The translations under genes were made by a program, and so were the position numbers. The notes under the pieces were generated by a model, which was not told the origin of the DNA, made no database searches, and was given only the letters and a program-made list of their open reading frames with translations. From assembly GCA_030040725.1 (NCBI GenBank), contig JASHTD010000477.1:1-19002 (forward strand): a stretch of 19,002 nucleotides of DNA, in the 5' to 3' direction. Of the stretch, positions 1 through 7,060 are shown in pieces (the stretch's first letter is position 1; each line of letters begins with the position of its first letter). Origin of the DNA: Candidatus Sulfotelmatobacter sp. (lineage in GTDB: Bacteria > Acidobacteriota > Terriglobia > Terriglobales > Acidobacteriaceae).

Positions 1-378
1 CAACGCCAGCGACATGCCGTCGAGCTTGAGTTCGCAGACATAGTCGATATCTTTGCGTCCGCTTAGCTCGCGCACTCGGCGTTCCCATGCCCGCAATTCC
101 TCTTCGTTGTAGGTGTTGTCGAGCGACAGCATGGGAGAAGAGTGGGCAGATTTGACGAAGCCTTCGCGCGGCTTGCCACCCACCCGCTGCGTGGGAGAGT
201 CCGGCGTGATCAGGCCGGGATGCTCCGCTTCAAGCGTTTTCAACTGCTGCATCAGCTTGTCGAATTCGGTGTCGCTGATTTCGGGCTGATCGACCACATA
301 GTAGAGGTATTCGTGATGACGAATCTTTTCGCGAAGCGTTTCGAGCTTTTTTGCGGCTTCTTTGGCAACAGAGGACAT
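1..378 (-). CDS. ligA: NAD-dependent DNA ligase LigA, N-terminal part (3' end outside the window)
   Basis: LigA seals nicks between Okazaki fragments and after excision repair, using NAD+ to adenylate an active-site lysine. The visible 126 residues begin MSSVAKEAAKKLETLREKIR and continue with HHEYLYYVVDQPEISDTEFD (about 21-40). That stretch matches the Ia domain that binds the nicotinamide half of NAD+. The PMLSLDNTYNEEEL segment (about 84-97) follows. The KLDG motif is at 118-121, so Lys118 is the expected adenylated lysine; the E. coli enzyme has it at 115. The remaining adenylation, OB, zinc-finger, HhH and BRCT domains lie beyond position 1. ATG at 376-378 is the only start that gives the family N-terminus. 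It has no Shine-Dalgarno, but a perfect TATAAT lies 7 nt upstream, so the mRNA may be leaderless. It is divergent from the lipid kinase gene. Identity is very secure. Confidence 0.96.
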   Translation of the reverse strand, partial: MSSVAKEAAKKLETLREKIRHHEYLYYVVDQPEISDTEFDKLMQQLKTLEAEHPGLITPDSPTQRVGGKPREGFVKSAHSSPMLSLDNTYNEEELRAWERRVRELSGRKDIDYVCELKLDGMSLAL

Positions 379-385
379 TGCGACG

Positions 386-391
386 ATTATA
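386..391 (-). promoter_or_regulatory. -10 box of the ligA promoter (possible leaderless start)
   Basis: On the minus strand this reads TATAAT, a perfect -10 hexamer. Seven bases separate it from the ligA ATG at 378, so the expected transcription start falls on or next to the start codon. No good -35 is visible at 16-19 bp; the upstream DNA is GC-rich. Confidence 0.42.
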
Positions 392-454
392 GGCAAATCG
401 CGCGTGATGCGGCGCTCACCGGGGACTCAGGTAAAATCCTGCTTCGGTCAGCCC

Positions 455-1417
455 ATGCGAAAAGCGGCTTTGCTTTACAACCCGCATTCCGGCGGCATGC
501 GCGAAAAGCGCAAGGCCGAACTGGAATCTGTGCTGGCCCTGCTCCGCGCAGCGGGAGTTGAAGTGGAACTTATGCTTCCGCACTCCGCGGCGGAAGCGCA
601 GGAGCAAGCCCGGGATGCAATTCAGCGCGGATGCGACACGGTGTTTGCCGGCGGCGGGGATGGAACGATCCACAATATTGTGCAGGTGTTGGCAAACACT
701 CCGGTCGCTCTGGCGATTCTTCCTCTGGGTACGGCCAACGCGTTGGCGCACGATCTCGGATTGCCGATGAATGTCCTGCAGGCGACACAGGTCGTGTTGC
801 AGCCGATGCGGCGCCGGGTTGCGCTGGGGCGCATTCATTATCGCGATCTCGCGGGTGGCCCCGCTACGCGATTCTTTGTTGTTGCGGCCGGGGTGGGAGT
901 CGATGCGCACCTTTTTTACAAGCTCCATACCGGAGCCAAGCAAAGGATGGGCATGGCCGCCTACTATGCCAAAGCGTGGCACCTGTGGTTTACCTATCCG
1001 ATGACTCGATTCCAAGTGGGATTCTCTGAGACGGATTCGAATGAAAACCGCAGAACGGTTGTCACCGAGTTGCTGGCGGTGCGCATTCGCAATTTCGGGG
1101 GAGTCGTCCAGGAACTCGCTCCCGGCGCTGGGCTGGAACGCAATGACGTGCGACTGGTTCTCTGCCGCACCGCGAGCCGAGTCGCATATCTCCAATATGT
1201 CACGCGCGGATTTCTACGGCGCAGTTGGAGAGTTCCAGGAATCGATTTGGTTCACGCCAGTCGAGTTTCTTGCGAGCAGTTGGCGGAATCCGGCCCCGCC
1301 GTGCATATACCGAAATCGAAAATCTACATCGAGGCCGATGGCGAGCTCGTGGGCACGCTACCCTCCGAAATTACCATCGTTCCCGATGCGCTGACGTTGC
1401 TGGCTCCGCCGCAGTAG
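455..1417 (+). CDS. Diacylglycerol kinase family lipid kinase (YegS/DgkB-like)
   Basis: This 320-residue soluble or membrane-associated kinase belongs to the DAGK catalytic family (PF00781), which phosphorylates diacylglycerol, sphingoid or related lipids with ATP. Visible motifs are LLYNPHSGG at residues 6-14, the nucleotide-binding GGGDGT at 66-71, and LPLGTANALAHDLGLP at about 89-104. The C-terminal beta-sandwich contains VGVDAHLFY and ends with the typical YIEADGELVGTLPSEI. The length is normal for the family. An in-frame ATG at 362 would put 31 non-homologous residues in front and overlap ligA. ATG 455 starts directly at the conserved MRKAALLYNP strand, so I chose it, although neither start has a clear Shine-Dalgarno. 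A TAAAAT at 432-437 may be the -10 element. The lipid substrate cannot be told from sequence. In diderms such enzymes often recycle diacylglycerol into phospholipid synthesis. Confidence 0.9.
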   Translation: MRKAALLYNPHSGGMREKRKAELESVLALLRAAGVEVELMLPHSAAEAQEQARDAIQRGCDTVFAGGGDGTIHNIVQVLANTPVALAILPLGTANALAHDLGLPMNVLQATQVVLQPMRRRVALGRIHYRDLAGGPATRFFVVAAGVGVDAHLFYKLHTGAKQRMGMAAYYAKAWHLWFTYPMTRFQVGFSETDSNENRRTVVTELLAVRIRNFGGVVQELAPGAGLERNDVRLVLCRTASRVAYLQYVTRGFLRRSWRVPGIDLVHASRVSCEQLAESGPAVHIPKSKIYIEADGELVGTLPSEITIVPDALTLLAPPQ

Positions 1418-1514
1418 GCGACTTTGTCCGATTTGTGCCGCAGCGAAAACGAACAACGGTGCGCCTCACGTTCTTTCGCAATGCTTCTTTTGTGTGCAAC
1501 TCGGGATTTGCAAT

Positions 1515-1544
1515 TTGGCAGCTGCCGACGAATCCATCTAGAAT
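1515..1544 (+). promoter_or_regulatory. Sigma70-type promoter for the DUF457 hydrolase gene
   Basis: TTGGCA at 1515-1520 (5 of 6 to consensus) is separated by 18 bp from TAGAAT at 1539-1544 (5 of 6). The predicted start of transcription is near 1551, only about five bases before the TTG start codon at 1556. The transcript would be nearly leaderless. Confidence 0.5.
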
Positions 1545-1555
1545 CCTGATAGCGA

Positions 1556-2626
1556 TTGGAACCTGTCACTCACTTTCTTACCGGCGCCTGCATGGGCCGC
1601 GCCGGACTGAACCGCAAGACTGCGCTCGCCACCGCGACGTTAACTCTGGCCGCGGAAGCGCCTGATCTTGACGTGCTCGGCCGGCTGAAAGGCCCGGCAT
1701 TTGGTTTTGCCCACCACCGCGGATTTACGCATTCGTTTCTCGGAGTTCCGATCGATGCTATCGTTGTGGTCGGTTTCGTCTATCTCATCTCGCGAGTGCG
1801 CGGCCGAAAAATAAAAGATCCGGACCTGCCGCCGCGCTGGGGAGTGCTGTTTCTCTTCGCCTGCCTGGCGGGCCTCAGCCACATCCTGCTCGATTTCACC
1901 AACAATTACGGCGTGCGGCCGTTCTGGCCATTTTCCGAGAAGTGGTACTCGTGGGACATCGTCTTCATCTTCGAACCAGTCATGTTCACCATGCTCCTGC
2001 TCGGGCTGATTTTGCCATGGCTGTTTTCCCTGATCGATCGTGAAATTGGCGCGCGCCCGCGTGGACCTCGTGGCCGGACCGCGGCCTCGCTTGCCCTGAT
2101 TGGCGTAGTGCTGATGTGGGGAGTTCGCGACTTTGAGCACCGTCGCGGGGTAGCGGCGCTTGAGGCGCGCACTTACGAAGGAGCCGAACCGCTGCGGGTT
2201 TCGGCGTATCCGGCGCTGGCCGATCCGTTCCGCTGGTACGGGGTGGTGGAGACACAGAATTTCTTTGTGCTCGCTGCGGTGAATTCGCTCACACCGGAAA
2301 TCGATCCCGAAGATGATCTTAGAATTCTCTACAAGCCGGAGGAAACGCCGATCACTCTGGCGGCGAAGAAATCCTATCTGGGGCGCGCTTACCTCGATTG
2401 GGCTCAGTATCCGATCACGGAGACGGAAGCACTCTCGCCGCCAGAAGCCGGCTATATTGTCGATTTCCAGGATTTGCGTTTTGTGCAGCTGCCCAGATTG
2501 TTTGGTCCACCAAATGAAACCCGGCATGCGCTGGGCGCGGGCGTACGGCTCAACCAGAATCTGAAGGTGTTGGGGGACCTTTACGGTTCCGGAGAAGATC
2601 GAAAGTTGTATCCCGAGCCGAAGTGA
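1556..2626 (+). CDS. YdjM/DUF457 family inner-membrane metal-dependent hydrolase
   Basis: This is a 356-residue polytopic membrane protein of the LexA-binding/YdjM-like family (PF04307, DUF457), described as membrane-bound metal-dependent hydrolases. The putative metal ligands are arranged as in the family: PVTH at residues 3-6, EAPDLDV at 34-40, HHRGFTHS at 53-60 and HILLDFTNNYG at 109-119, followed by RPFWPFS. Hydrophobic segments lie at about 64-80, 95-113, 136-162 and 170-185. The C-terminal 150 residues are soluble and less recognisable. The start is TTG at 1556: the conserved MEPVTHFLTGA begins exactly here, while the next ATG (1592) would delete the first histidine motif. No Shine-Dalgarno precedes it, but a good promoter ends 11 bp upstream. 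The physiological substrate of this family is not established. It stands alone between the lipid kinase and a DUF6580-like gene. Confidence 0.85.
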   Translation: MEPVTHFLTGACMGRAGLNRKTALATATLTLAAEAPDLDVLGRLKGPAFGFAHHRGFTHSFLGVPIDAIVVVGFVYLISRVRGRKIKDPDLPPRWGVLFLFACLAGLSHILLDFTNNYGVRPFWPFSEKWYSWDIVFIFEPVMFTMLLLGLILPWLFSLIDREIGARPRGPRGRTAASLALIGVVLMWGVRDFEHRRGVAALEARTYEGAEPLRVSAYPALADPFRWYGVVETQNFFVLAAVNSLTPEIDPEDDLRILYKPEETPITLAAKKSYLGRAYLDWAQYPITETEALSPPEAGYIVDFQDLRFVQLPRLFGPPNETRHALGAGVRLNQNLKVLGDLYGSGEDRKLYPEPK

Positions 2627-2643
2627 ATGCAGCCCGCCAGCCC

Positions 2644-2672
2644 TTGACGTTCAGCGGCTTCGCGCTGAGAAT
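2644..2672 (+). promoter_or_regulatory. Candidate promoter for the DUF6580-like gene, with a palindrome in the spacer
   Basis: TTGACG (2644-2649) is 17 bp from GAGAAT (2667-2672). A 6-bp inverted repeat, TCAGCG and CGCTGA (2651-2656 and 2663-2668), fills the spacer and could be an operator or simply a small hairpin. The predicted start near 2679 leaves a 21-nt leader carrying GAGG at 2691-2694. Confidence 0.4.
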
Positions 2673-2699
2673 AATGCTTGTCTCTGGATCGAGGATTCT

Positions 2700-3263
2700 A
2701 TGTTGGCTTATCTATTCATTCTGTTGGCCATCGCGGTGCGTTTTCTGCCGTTTGCCGGCCCTCTGAACGTACTGCCGCACGCCTGGCATTTCACGCCGGT
2801 GGCGGCATCACTGTTATTTTTCGGCGCGCGCGGTTCGCGGCGGCAGATGTGGATACCCGTGACGCTGTTTGCGGCAACGGACGTGATCCTGACTAAGTTC
2901 GTTTATTCCTACGCTTTGTCGTGGGACCATCTGGTCACGTTTGCGTGGTATGCGGCGATTCTCTGGCTGGGGACGAATCTTCGGGAAAAATCCGGCCCTA
3001 CGCGGGTGATGGGAGCGGCGCTTGCCAGCTCGGTTTCTTTTTTCCTGATCAGCAATTTCGCGGTTTGGGCGGCATGGCCGCAGATGTACCCGCGCGGCCT
3101 CAACGGATTGATGATGTCTTATGCGGCAGGTCTGCCGTTTTTCCGCGGCACAGTCGAGAGCGATCTTTTCTTTTCCATCGCGTTCTTCAGCACTCCGGTG
3201 TTTCTGATGGCGCTTTCGCGCTGGATGCATAAATCGATGGGAGATCACGTCGCTTCCGCTTAA
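2700..3263 (+). CDS. DUF6580-like small integral membrane protein
   Basis: This 187-residue protein consists of about five or six membrane segments with short loops. It begins MLAYLFILLAIAVRFLPFAG, runs through the HFTPVAASLLFFGAR segment, and later has the SNFAVWAAW and YPRGLNGLMMSYAAGLPFFR stretches. This pattern (R-x-L-P helix 1, F-TP-AA-LF-G helix 2, SNF-VW, Y-GL--Y-A-LPFF) matches the uncharacterised DUF6580 family as I remember it. Members resemble the membrane units of small transporters, but no function is established. ATG 2700 has GAGG five bases upstream. A candidate promoter lies just before it, so it is probably its own transcription unit after the DUF457 gene. It converges on the VTT-domain gene. 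The family assignment is from memory and less sure than the membrane topology. Confidence 0.75.
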   Translation: MLAYLFILLAIAVRFLPFAGPLNVLPHAWHFTPVAASLLFFGARGSRRQMWIPVTLFAATDVILTKFVYSYALSWDHLVTFAWYAAILWLGTNLREKSGPTRVMGAALASSVSFFLISNFAVWAAWPQMYPRGLNGLMMSYAAGLPFFRGTVESDLFFSIAFFSTPVFLMALSRWMHKSMGDHVASA

Positions 3264-3327
3264 GAAGGCCACCAAAGCAAATCGGTCTTTGCGCGCCATC
3301 CGCGATCTTCGGTTTTAAGCCGTTAGC

Positions 3328-3945
3328 TCAAGCTGCGCGCTTGCGTCTTCGATTCCGCCTCATCAGCGGCCACACCACTACGCCTGCAGCGACGGCAAAG
3401 AGTAGCGCGATAAGATGCCGCCGGACCAGGACACCGATCAGATCCACAATCTGCGGACCGAAATAAAGAACCAGCACAGATAAAATCGAAAAGCGCACGA
3501 AACGTCCGGCAAAGATAGCCGCAAAAAAATCGCGGAATCTCATCTCAAAAACTGCCGCACCCAGCACAAAAATTTTGAAAGGCATGGGCGGCGGCAGCAT
3601 CCCAGGGAACATCAGCGCCCAGAATTCATGTTGCTCGAATGAGCGGTGAATTCTCTGGAAGCGCTCTTCGGAAATGCGCTTGCGCAGCAGTGCTTCGCCT
3701 CCGGCGTAGCCGATCAGGTAAAGCGGAATGCTGCCCAGAACAGAGCCGAGCGATGCCATGACTACATAGAAGAGGAGGCGCTTGCGATCGTGATAGACAT
3801 AGGTGGCAACGATTGCATCCACCGGCATGCCGAGCAAAGCGGAATCGGCGAACGCGACGACAAAAACCCCCCACATGCCCAGATGCTGCAGCAGAGCCCA
3901 AATCCATGCGGTATAGCGCGCCAGAATTTTTCCGATGGCTTTCAA
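3328..3945 (-). CDS. VTT-domain (DedA/YqaA-type) membrane protein
   Basis: This 205-residue inner-membrane protein belongs to the SNARE-associated/VTT superfamily (PF09335). Related DedA proteins act in membrane homeostasis, and some are lipid scramblases or flippases. Family features are visible. The first helix region has MWGVFVVAFADSALLGMPVD. The reentrant-loop region has SLGSVLGSIPLYLIGYAGGE (about 65-84), and the LPPPMPFKIFVLGAAVFEM stretch (about 117-135) carries the conserved proline-rich turn. A final hydrophobic helix is followed by a very basic tail (RRNRRRKRAA) that should stay in the cytoplasm. The start is TTG at 3945. It is the first possible start after an in-frame stop at 3952-3954; there is no ATG before residue 24 and no Shine-Dalgarno, so the exact start is unsure. 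The gene faces the DUF6580-like gene and diverges from the phosphoesterase. Its substrate is unknown. Confidence 0.85.
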   Translation of the reverse strand: MKAIGKILARYTAWIWALLQHLGMWGVFVVAFADSALLGMPVDAIVATYVYHDRKRLLFYVVMASLGSVLGSIPLYLIGYAGGEALLRKRISEERFQRIHRSFEQHEFWALMFPGMLPPPMPFKIFVLGAAVFEMRFRDFFAAIFAGRFVRFSILSVLVLYFGPQIVDLIGVLVRRHLIALLFAVAAGVVVWPLMRRNRRRKRAA

Positions 3946-4125
3946 GAAAATTCAGTCTACGCGAAACGGCAGGCGGTGTTCACGGGATTGAAACATTCGG
4001 CAGGCGGAAGCAAGGCCCGGATTGCTGTTAATCGCTCGGTTATTCGGGTTACTTTGGTAGTTACTATGCACTAATTTTGATGCAGTTTTCATCACCTCGT
4101 AACATTCGCCTGGTACAAACAGATC

Positions 4126-5010
4126 ATGGATCTGCATGTCTACAACACGCTGATCCTCTCCGACCTGCACCTGGGTGCAGAGACGAGTCATGCGCGCGAA
4201 GCTACGCAAGTGCTGAAGGAAAACCGCTTCAAGAGGCTGATCCTGCTCGGCGACATTTTCGCCGACCTCAATTTTGCCCGTCTCACCAAAGAGCACTGGA
4301 AATTTCTCGGTTATATCCGCAAGCTGTCGAACCCGAAACGCAACATTGAAGTCATCTGGGTGGAGGGTAATCACGATCATGGATTGGCCAATATTATGTC
4401 GCACCTGGTCGGGGTTCGGGTTTACCAGCACTACAAATGGATGTGCGGGGATCTGCGGCATCTCGCGATCCATGGCCATCAGTTCGATGGATTCCAGGTC
4501 AACAACGTCCGCCTGAGCACGCTGGGAACATCGCTCTATCTGAAGTTGCAAAAGTTCGATTTCAAGAACAAGCCCATCGCGCGGCTGATCGACCGGCTGA
4601 ACACGCGATGGCTGCGGATGTCATCAAAGGTAGCGTTGGGAGCGACGCAATTCGCCCGGCAACACGGCGCCGATCGCATTTTCTGTGGACATACGCACGA
4701 GGCGATTCACGTGAAGCAGGACGGGATTGATTATTACAACGCGGGCGGATGGGTCGATTCCCGCATGACGTATGTGACGGTTGATGAGCAGGAGGTACGC
4801 ATCCATGAGTTCAACAAGCATGAATTCGACGAGCAGAAGCTTAACCAGCTTGAGCGCGGTGAGCGCGAATTTGCCGAACACGGCTACGCGGGCCGAACTG
4901 ACAATCGTGATTCCAGCGAAAAACGAGGCGAAGCTGATCCCGCGTTTGCTGACTTCGCTGACGAATCAGGATTACTCGAAGATGTCGAGTACGAAAGTGT
5001 TGGTAGCTGA
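4126..5010 (+). CDS. LpxH-like calcineurin-type metallophosphoesterase (UDP-2,3-diacylglucosamine diphosphatase family)
   Basis: This 294-residue enzyme shows every signature of the calcineurin-like phosphoesterase fold: SDLHLG (12-17), GDIFADLNF (42-50), EGNHDHG (80-86), IHGHQFDG (115-122) and CGHTHEA (187-193). The DLHLG form and the HGHQFD block resemble UDP-2,3-diacylglucosamine pyrophosphatases. Those hydrolyse UDP-2,3-diacylglucosamine to lipid X in lipid A synthesis. The protein is longer than classical LpxH (about 240 residues), so a related paralogue with another substrate is possible. The core ends near VTVDEQEVRIHEF (about residue 229). The last 65 residues are very acidic, low-complexity, and lie over the start of the next gene in another frame. 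ATG 4126 begins just before the first motif, without a clear Shine-Dalgarno. The overlap with the glycosyltransferase suggests translational coupling and a shared envelope-lipid or glycan role. Confidence 0.85.
   Translation: MDLHVYNTLILSDLHLGAETSHAREATQVLKENRFKRLILLGDIFADLNFARLTKEHWKFLGYIRKLSNPKRNIEVIWVEGNHDHGLANIMSHLVGVRVYQHYKWMCGDLRHLAIHGHQFDGFQVNNVRLSTLGTSLYLKLQKFDFKNKPIARLIDRLNTRWLRMSSKVALGATQFARQHGADRIFCGHTHEAIHVKQDGIDYYNAGGWVDSRMTYVTVDEQEVRIHEFNKHEFDEQKLNQLERGEREFAEHGYAGRTDNRDSSEKRGEADPAFADFADESGLLEDVEYESVGS
4790..4796 (+). promoter_or_regulatory. Strong ribosome binding site that fixes the glycosyltransferase start
   Basis: AGGAGGT lies 8 bases before ATG 4805 and inside the phosphoesterase reading frame. 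It is one of the best Shine-Dalgarno matches in the window. It argues that translation of the next gene begins here, inside the upstream gene. Confidence 0.7.
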
Positions 5011-5599
5011 CGCGAACTCGACCGACGGCACGCCAGAAATCGTCACGAGCTTTTGCGACCGGCTGAACGTAAGTGTGATTCGTGGAGGAATGCCCTCTGT
5101 CGGACGCAATCTCGGCGCTGCGCAGGCAGACAGCGACTTCGTTCTGTTTCTCGATGCCGATATCGAACTGGCGCATCCCTCCCTGGTTCGGCGTGCAGTC
5201 GAAGCCGCACAGCGCAAGCAACTTCATTGCGTCACCACCAACATTCTGTGCCGCGATGGCAACTGGATCGACAAGCTCGTGTATGCAGGCAACGATCTTT
5301 TCCAATATCTTTCGTGCCTGCACTATCCGTTCGCAACCGGAATGTTCATGTTGTTCGATGTAAGAAAATTCCGTGAACTGGGCGGATTTCATGAGCAAGT
5401 GCTTTTTGGCGAGGATTACCTGCTCACCCAGCGGGTTGAGCGTAAACGATTCGCCATTGTTCGCGGAGGCGTTTATACGACCAATCGACGCCTCCAGAAG
5501 ATGGGGCATCTGCGCGTGGGCTGGCTGTTCTTGAAAACTGCGATGAACTTCTGGAACGAAGATTATTTCCTGCGCGATCACAAGTATTGGCAGACCTAG
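4805..5599 (+). CDS. Family 2 glycosyltransferase (GT-A fold)
   Basis: This 264-residue GT2 enzyme would transfer a sugar from a nucleotide-sugar donor. The core starts at ELTIVIPAKNEA (31-42), followed by VADANSTDGT (67-76), which contacts the nucleotide. The metal-binding DxD is in LFLDADIEL (D117-x-D119). FATGMFMLFD (176-185), ELGGFHEQVLFGEDYLL (191-207, with the probable catalytic ED at 203-204) and a conserved basic RRLQKMGHL follow. There are no long membrane helices beyond a weakly hydrophobic stretch near 236-250. The first 30 residues are almost all Ser, Thr, Asn and Ala and precede the fold. They are encoded in DNA shared with the phosphoesterase. ATG 4805 was chosen for its ideal AGGAGGT. 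The gene overlaps its neighbour by 206 bp and ends before a hairpin terminator. Donor and acceptor are unknown; lipid or polyprenol glycosylation is an inference from context. Confidence 0.88.
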   Translation: MSSTSMNSTSRSLTSLSAVSANLPNTATRAELTIVIPAKNEAKLIPRLLTSLTNQDYSKMSSTKVLVADANSTDGTPEIVTSFCDRLNVSVIRGGMPSVGRNLGAAQADSDFVLFLDADIELAHPSLVRRAVEAAQRKQLHCVTTNILCRDGNWIDKLVYAGNDLFQYLSCLHYPFATGMFMLFDVRKFRELGGFHEQVLFGEDYLLTQRVERKRFAIVRGGVYTTNRRLQKMGHLRVGWLFLKTAMNFWNEDYFLRDHKYWQT

Positions 5600-5661
5600 T
5601 TCAGGTTGGGTGTAACCACCATATCGGCTCACCTGCCAATTTTGCCTTTTGTGGCCACAAC

Positions 5662-5694
5662 AACAGGATTCCGGCCAACCAGCCGGATCCTGTT
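5662..5694 (+). terminator. Hairpin terminator after the glycosyltransferase gene
   Basis: The arms AACAGGAT-T-CCGGC (5662-5675) and GCCGGATCCTGTT (5682-5694) pair over 13 bp with one bulged T, closing a 6-base loop CAACCA. A T-rich but broken tail, TTTCCTCTT, follows. It lies 62 bp after the stop and between convergent genes. It may also slow transcription from the opposite side, where the tail is weaker. Confidence 0.6.
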
Positions 5695-5733
5695 TCCTCT
5701 TAGTACGACCTTCCCGGCCCGGCTTTTCAAACT

Positions 5734-6303
5734 TCAGAACCTGAAGACGATTCCACTGGACGGGCGAAAATCAACCTTCGCAACGCTGAAAAAGTTTGTC
5801 CTCACTGCATCCATCTCCAGCCGAAAGGCCATAGGCCGAACGATTTTGTAGTCGAAACCGCCGCCAAATGCCGTAGCAAAGGATGTGTCAGAGTTAAAGC
5901 CATTATTGCCACTAATGTGGGAAGCCCCGAACAGGGCCTCTGCAAAAGGGCGCACTTTGCCGAAGGACACAGACACGCGCGGACCAAAGAGATAGTGGTA
6001 TTCGCTAAAGTTCGTCGAACTGACTGGCGGACAGGTAGGCACGCACACGCCGGCTGGTTGGACTGGGAAAGCCAATGGAAGGGCCGAGCCGTAGTGGCCA
6101 TCGATGTCTGCCACGATTCCCAAATGAGGAATTAATTTGCCTTCCACAGAGGCCTCCCAACCGTTTGTGTTGAAGCTGCGGAAGTTCGAGACGGCTGCGC
6201 GATCATAGGAGTATCCAAGGAAGATATTTCCGCTCGGCGCTTGGGCGCCGGCAAGACCAGCCAGCACGAATAGGGAAATCAGAGGCAGAACGAGTGGCCG
6301 CAT
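5734..6303 (-). CDS. Outer-membrane beta-barrel protein, OmpA/porin-like (paralogue 1 of 3)
   Basis: This is a 189-residue exported protein. It has a signal peptide (1-20, ending GLAGA before QAPSG) and alternating amphipathic strands suggesting an eight-stranded beta-barrel. The C-terminal sequence IVFRF ends in phenylalanine, the usual signal for the BAM complex. It is closely related to the next gene: both share GYSY, NGWEASVEGK, LGIVAD-DGHYGS, NFSEY-YLFGPRVSVS, RPFAE and SDTSFA-AFGGG-DYK. Between HYGS and NFSEY it carries a proline-rich loop with Cys87 and Cys91, likely on the cell surface. ATG 6303 has GAGG nine bases upstream. It is the last of three tandem minus-strand genes spaced about 100 bp apart. 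Function within the family is not predictable; structural and adhesin-like roles are both possible. Confidence 0.82.
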   Translation of the reverse strand: MRPLVLPLISLFVLAGLAGAQAPSGNIFLGYSYDRAAVSNFRSFNTNGWEASVEGKLIPHLGIVADIDGHYGSALPLAFPVQPAGVCVPTCPPVSSTNFSEYHYLFGPRVSVSFGKVRPFAEALFGASHISGNNGFNSDTSFATAFGGGFDYKIVRPMAFRLEMDAVRTNFFSVAKVDFRPSSGIVFRF

Positions 6304-6410
6304 CGTACTAAACCTCGCCTTCGCGATTCAACCCGAGTAGATGGGCGAAAGTTTCGGCAGTATGCCTGCGCCCGCGAAAATTGCCTGCCCATTCCGAACT
6401 GAATCCAGCG

Positions 6411-6962
6411 CTAGAAGTGCAGCACAATTCCCGTCGAGACACGCGCGTTGTTCTGGGTCGCCCCAAGCAGATGAGTCTTGACGTAGTCGCCCTGCAACCG
6501 CCAGGCTAGAGCATGGATGAGTTTGTAATCAATCCCTCCGCCGAACGCAACAGCAAATGAAGTGTCGGAGCCGAATCCATTGGTGATGTTCACATGCCCA
6601 GCGCCGACCAGGACCTCGGCGAACGGACGCAGCTTGGCGACAGAAACAGAAACTCGAGGTCCGAACAGATAGTTATATTCGGAAAAATTTCCGTTTACCG
6701 AACAAGCCCCGCCAAACGAGCAAACCGTAGAGAGGCTCTGCGAGCCGTAATGTCCGTCAAGGTCAGCGACGATACCAAGAAAAGGAATGATTTTGCCTTC
6801 GACTGAGGCTTCCCACCCGTTGGCGCTGGTGCGATTTACATTCGAAAAGAGATCGGTATTGTAGTAGGAGTAGCCGAAAAAGACGTTCCCACTCGGAATC
6901 TGGGCGCTGGCCACAGTTGCAAAAAGCATAAGCGACAGAACAATGAATCCGGTTTTTTTCAT
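6411..6962 (-). CDS. Outer-membrane beta-barrel protein, OmpA/porin-like (paralogue 2 of 3)
   Basis: This 183-residue protein has the signal peptide MKKTGFIVLSLMLFATVASA before QIPSG and a C-terminus (GIVLHF) ending in Phe. The barrel strands are very close to those of the 5734-6303 gene. Its HYGS-to-NFSEY loop is different: shorter, Gly/Ser-rich, with Cys81 and Cys87 five residues apart. The start is ATG 6962. It gives a normal signal peptide and is preceded by AAGAGGTG about 9 bases upstream; an in-frame start at 7034 would add 24 residues ahead of the signal and is unlikely. It is separated by 107 bp from paralogue 1 and 98 bp from paralogue 3. The three genes probably arose by tandem duplication. 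Ligand or function is unknown. Confidence 0.83.
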   Translation of the reverse strand: MKKTGFIVLSLMLFATVASAQIPSGNVFFGYSYYNTDLFSNVNRTSANGWEASVEGKIIPFLGIVADLDGHYGSQSLSTVCSFGGACSVNGNFSEYNYLFGPRVSVSVAKLRPFAEVLVGAGHVNITNGFGSDTSFAVAFGGGIDYKLIHALAWRLQGDYVKTHLLGATQNNARVSTGIVLHF

Positions 6963-7060
6963 AAAAATTGCACCTCTTACCTTTCTGGCTTGATGTTTGC
7001 AGGGTACGGTAAAGGTTAGATGCGGGAGAGCCACAATCGGTCAACCGCACGGCGAAAGAC

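Noticed and set aside
362..454. Upstream extension of the lipid kinase to ATG 362
   Set aside because: The 31 added residues are not family-like and would overlap the ligA start. The conserved N-terminal strand begins at ATG 455.
1640..2527. A 295-residue minus-strand open frame opposite the DUF457 gene
   Set aside because: It is highly charged, without domain or signal. The plus strand carries conserved histidine motifs and membrane helices.
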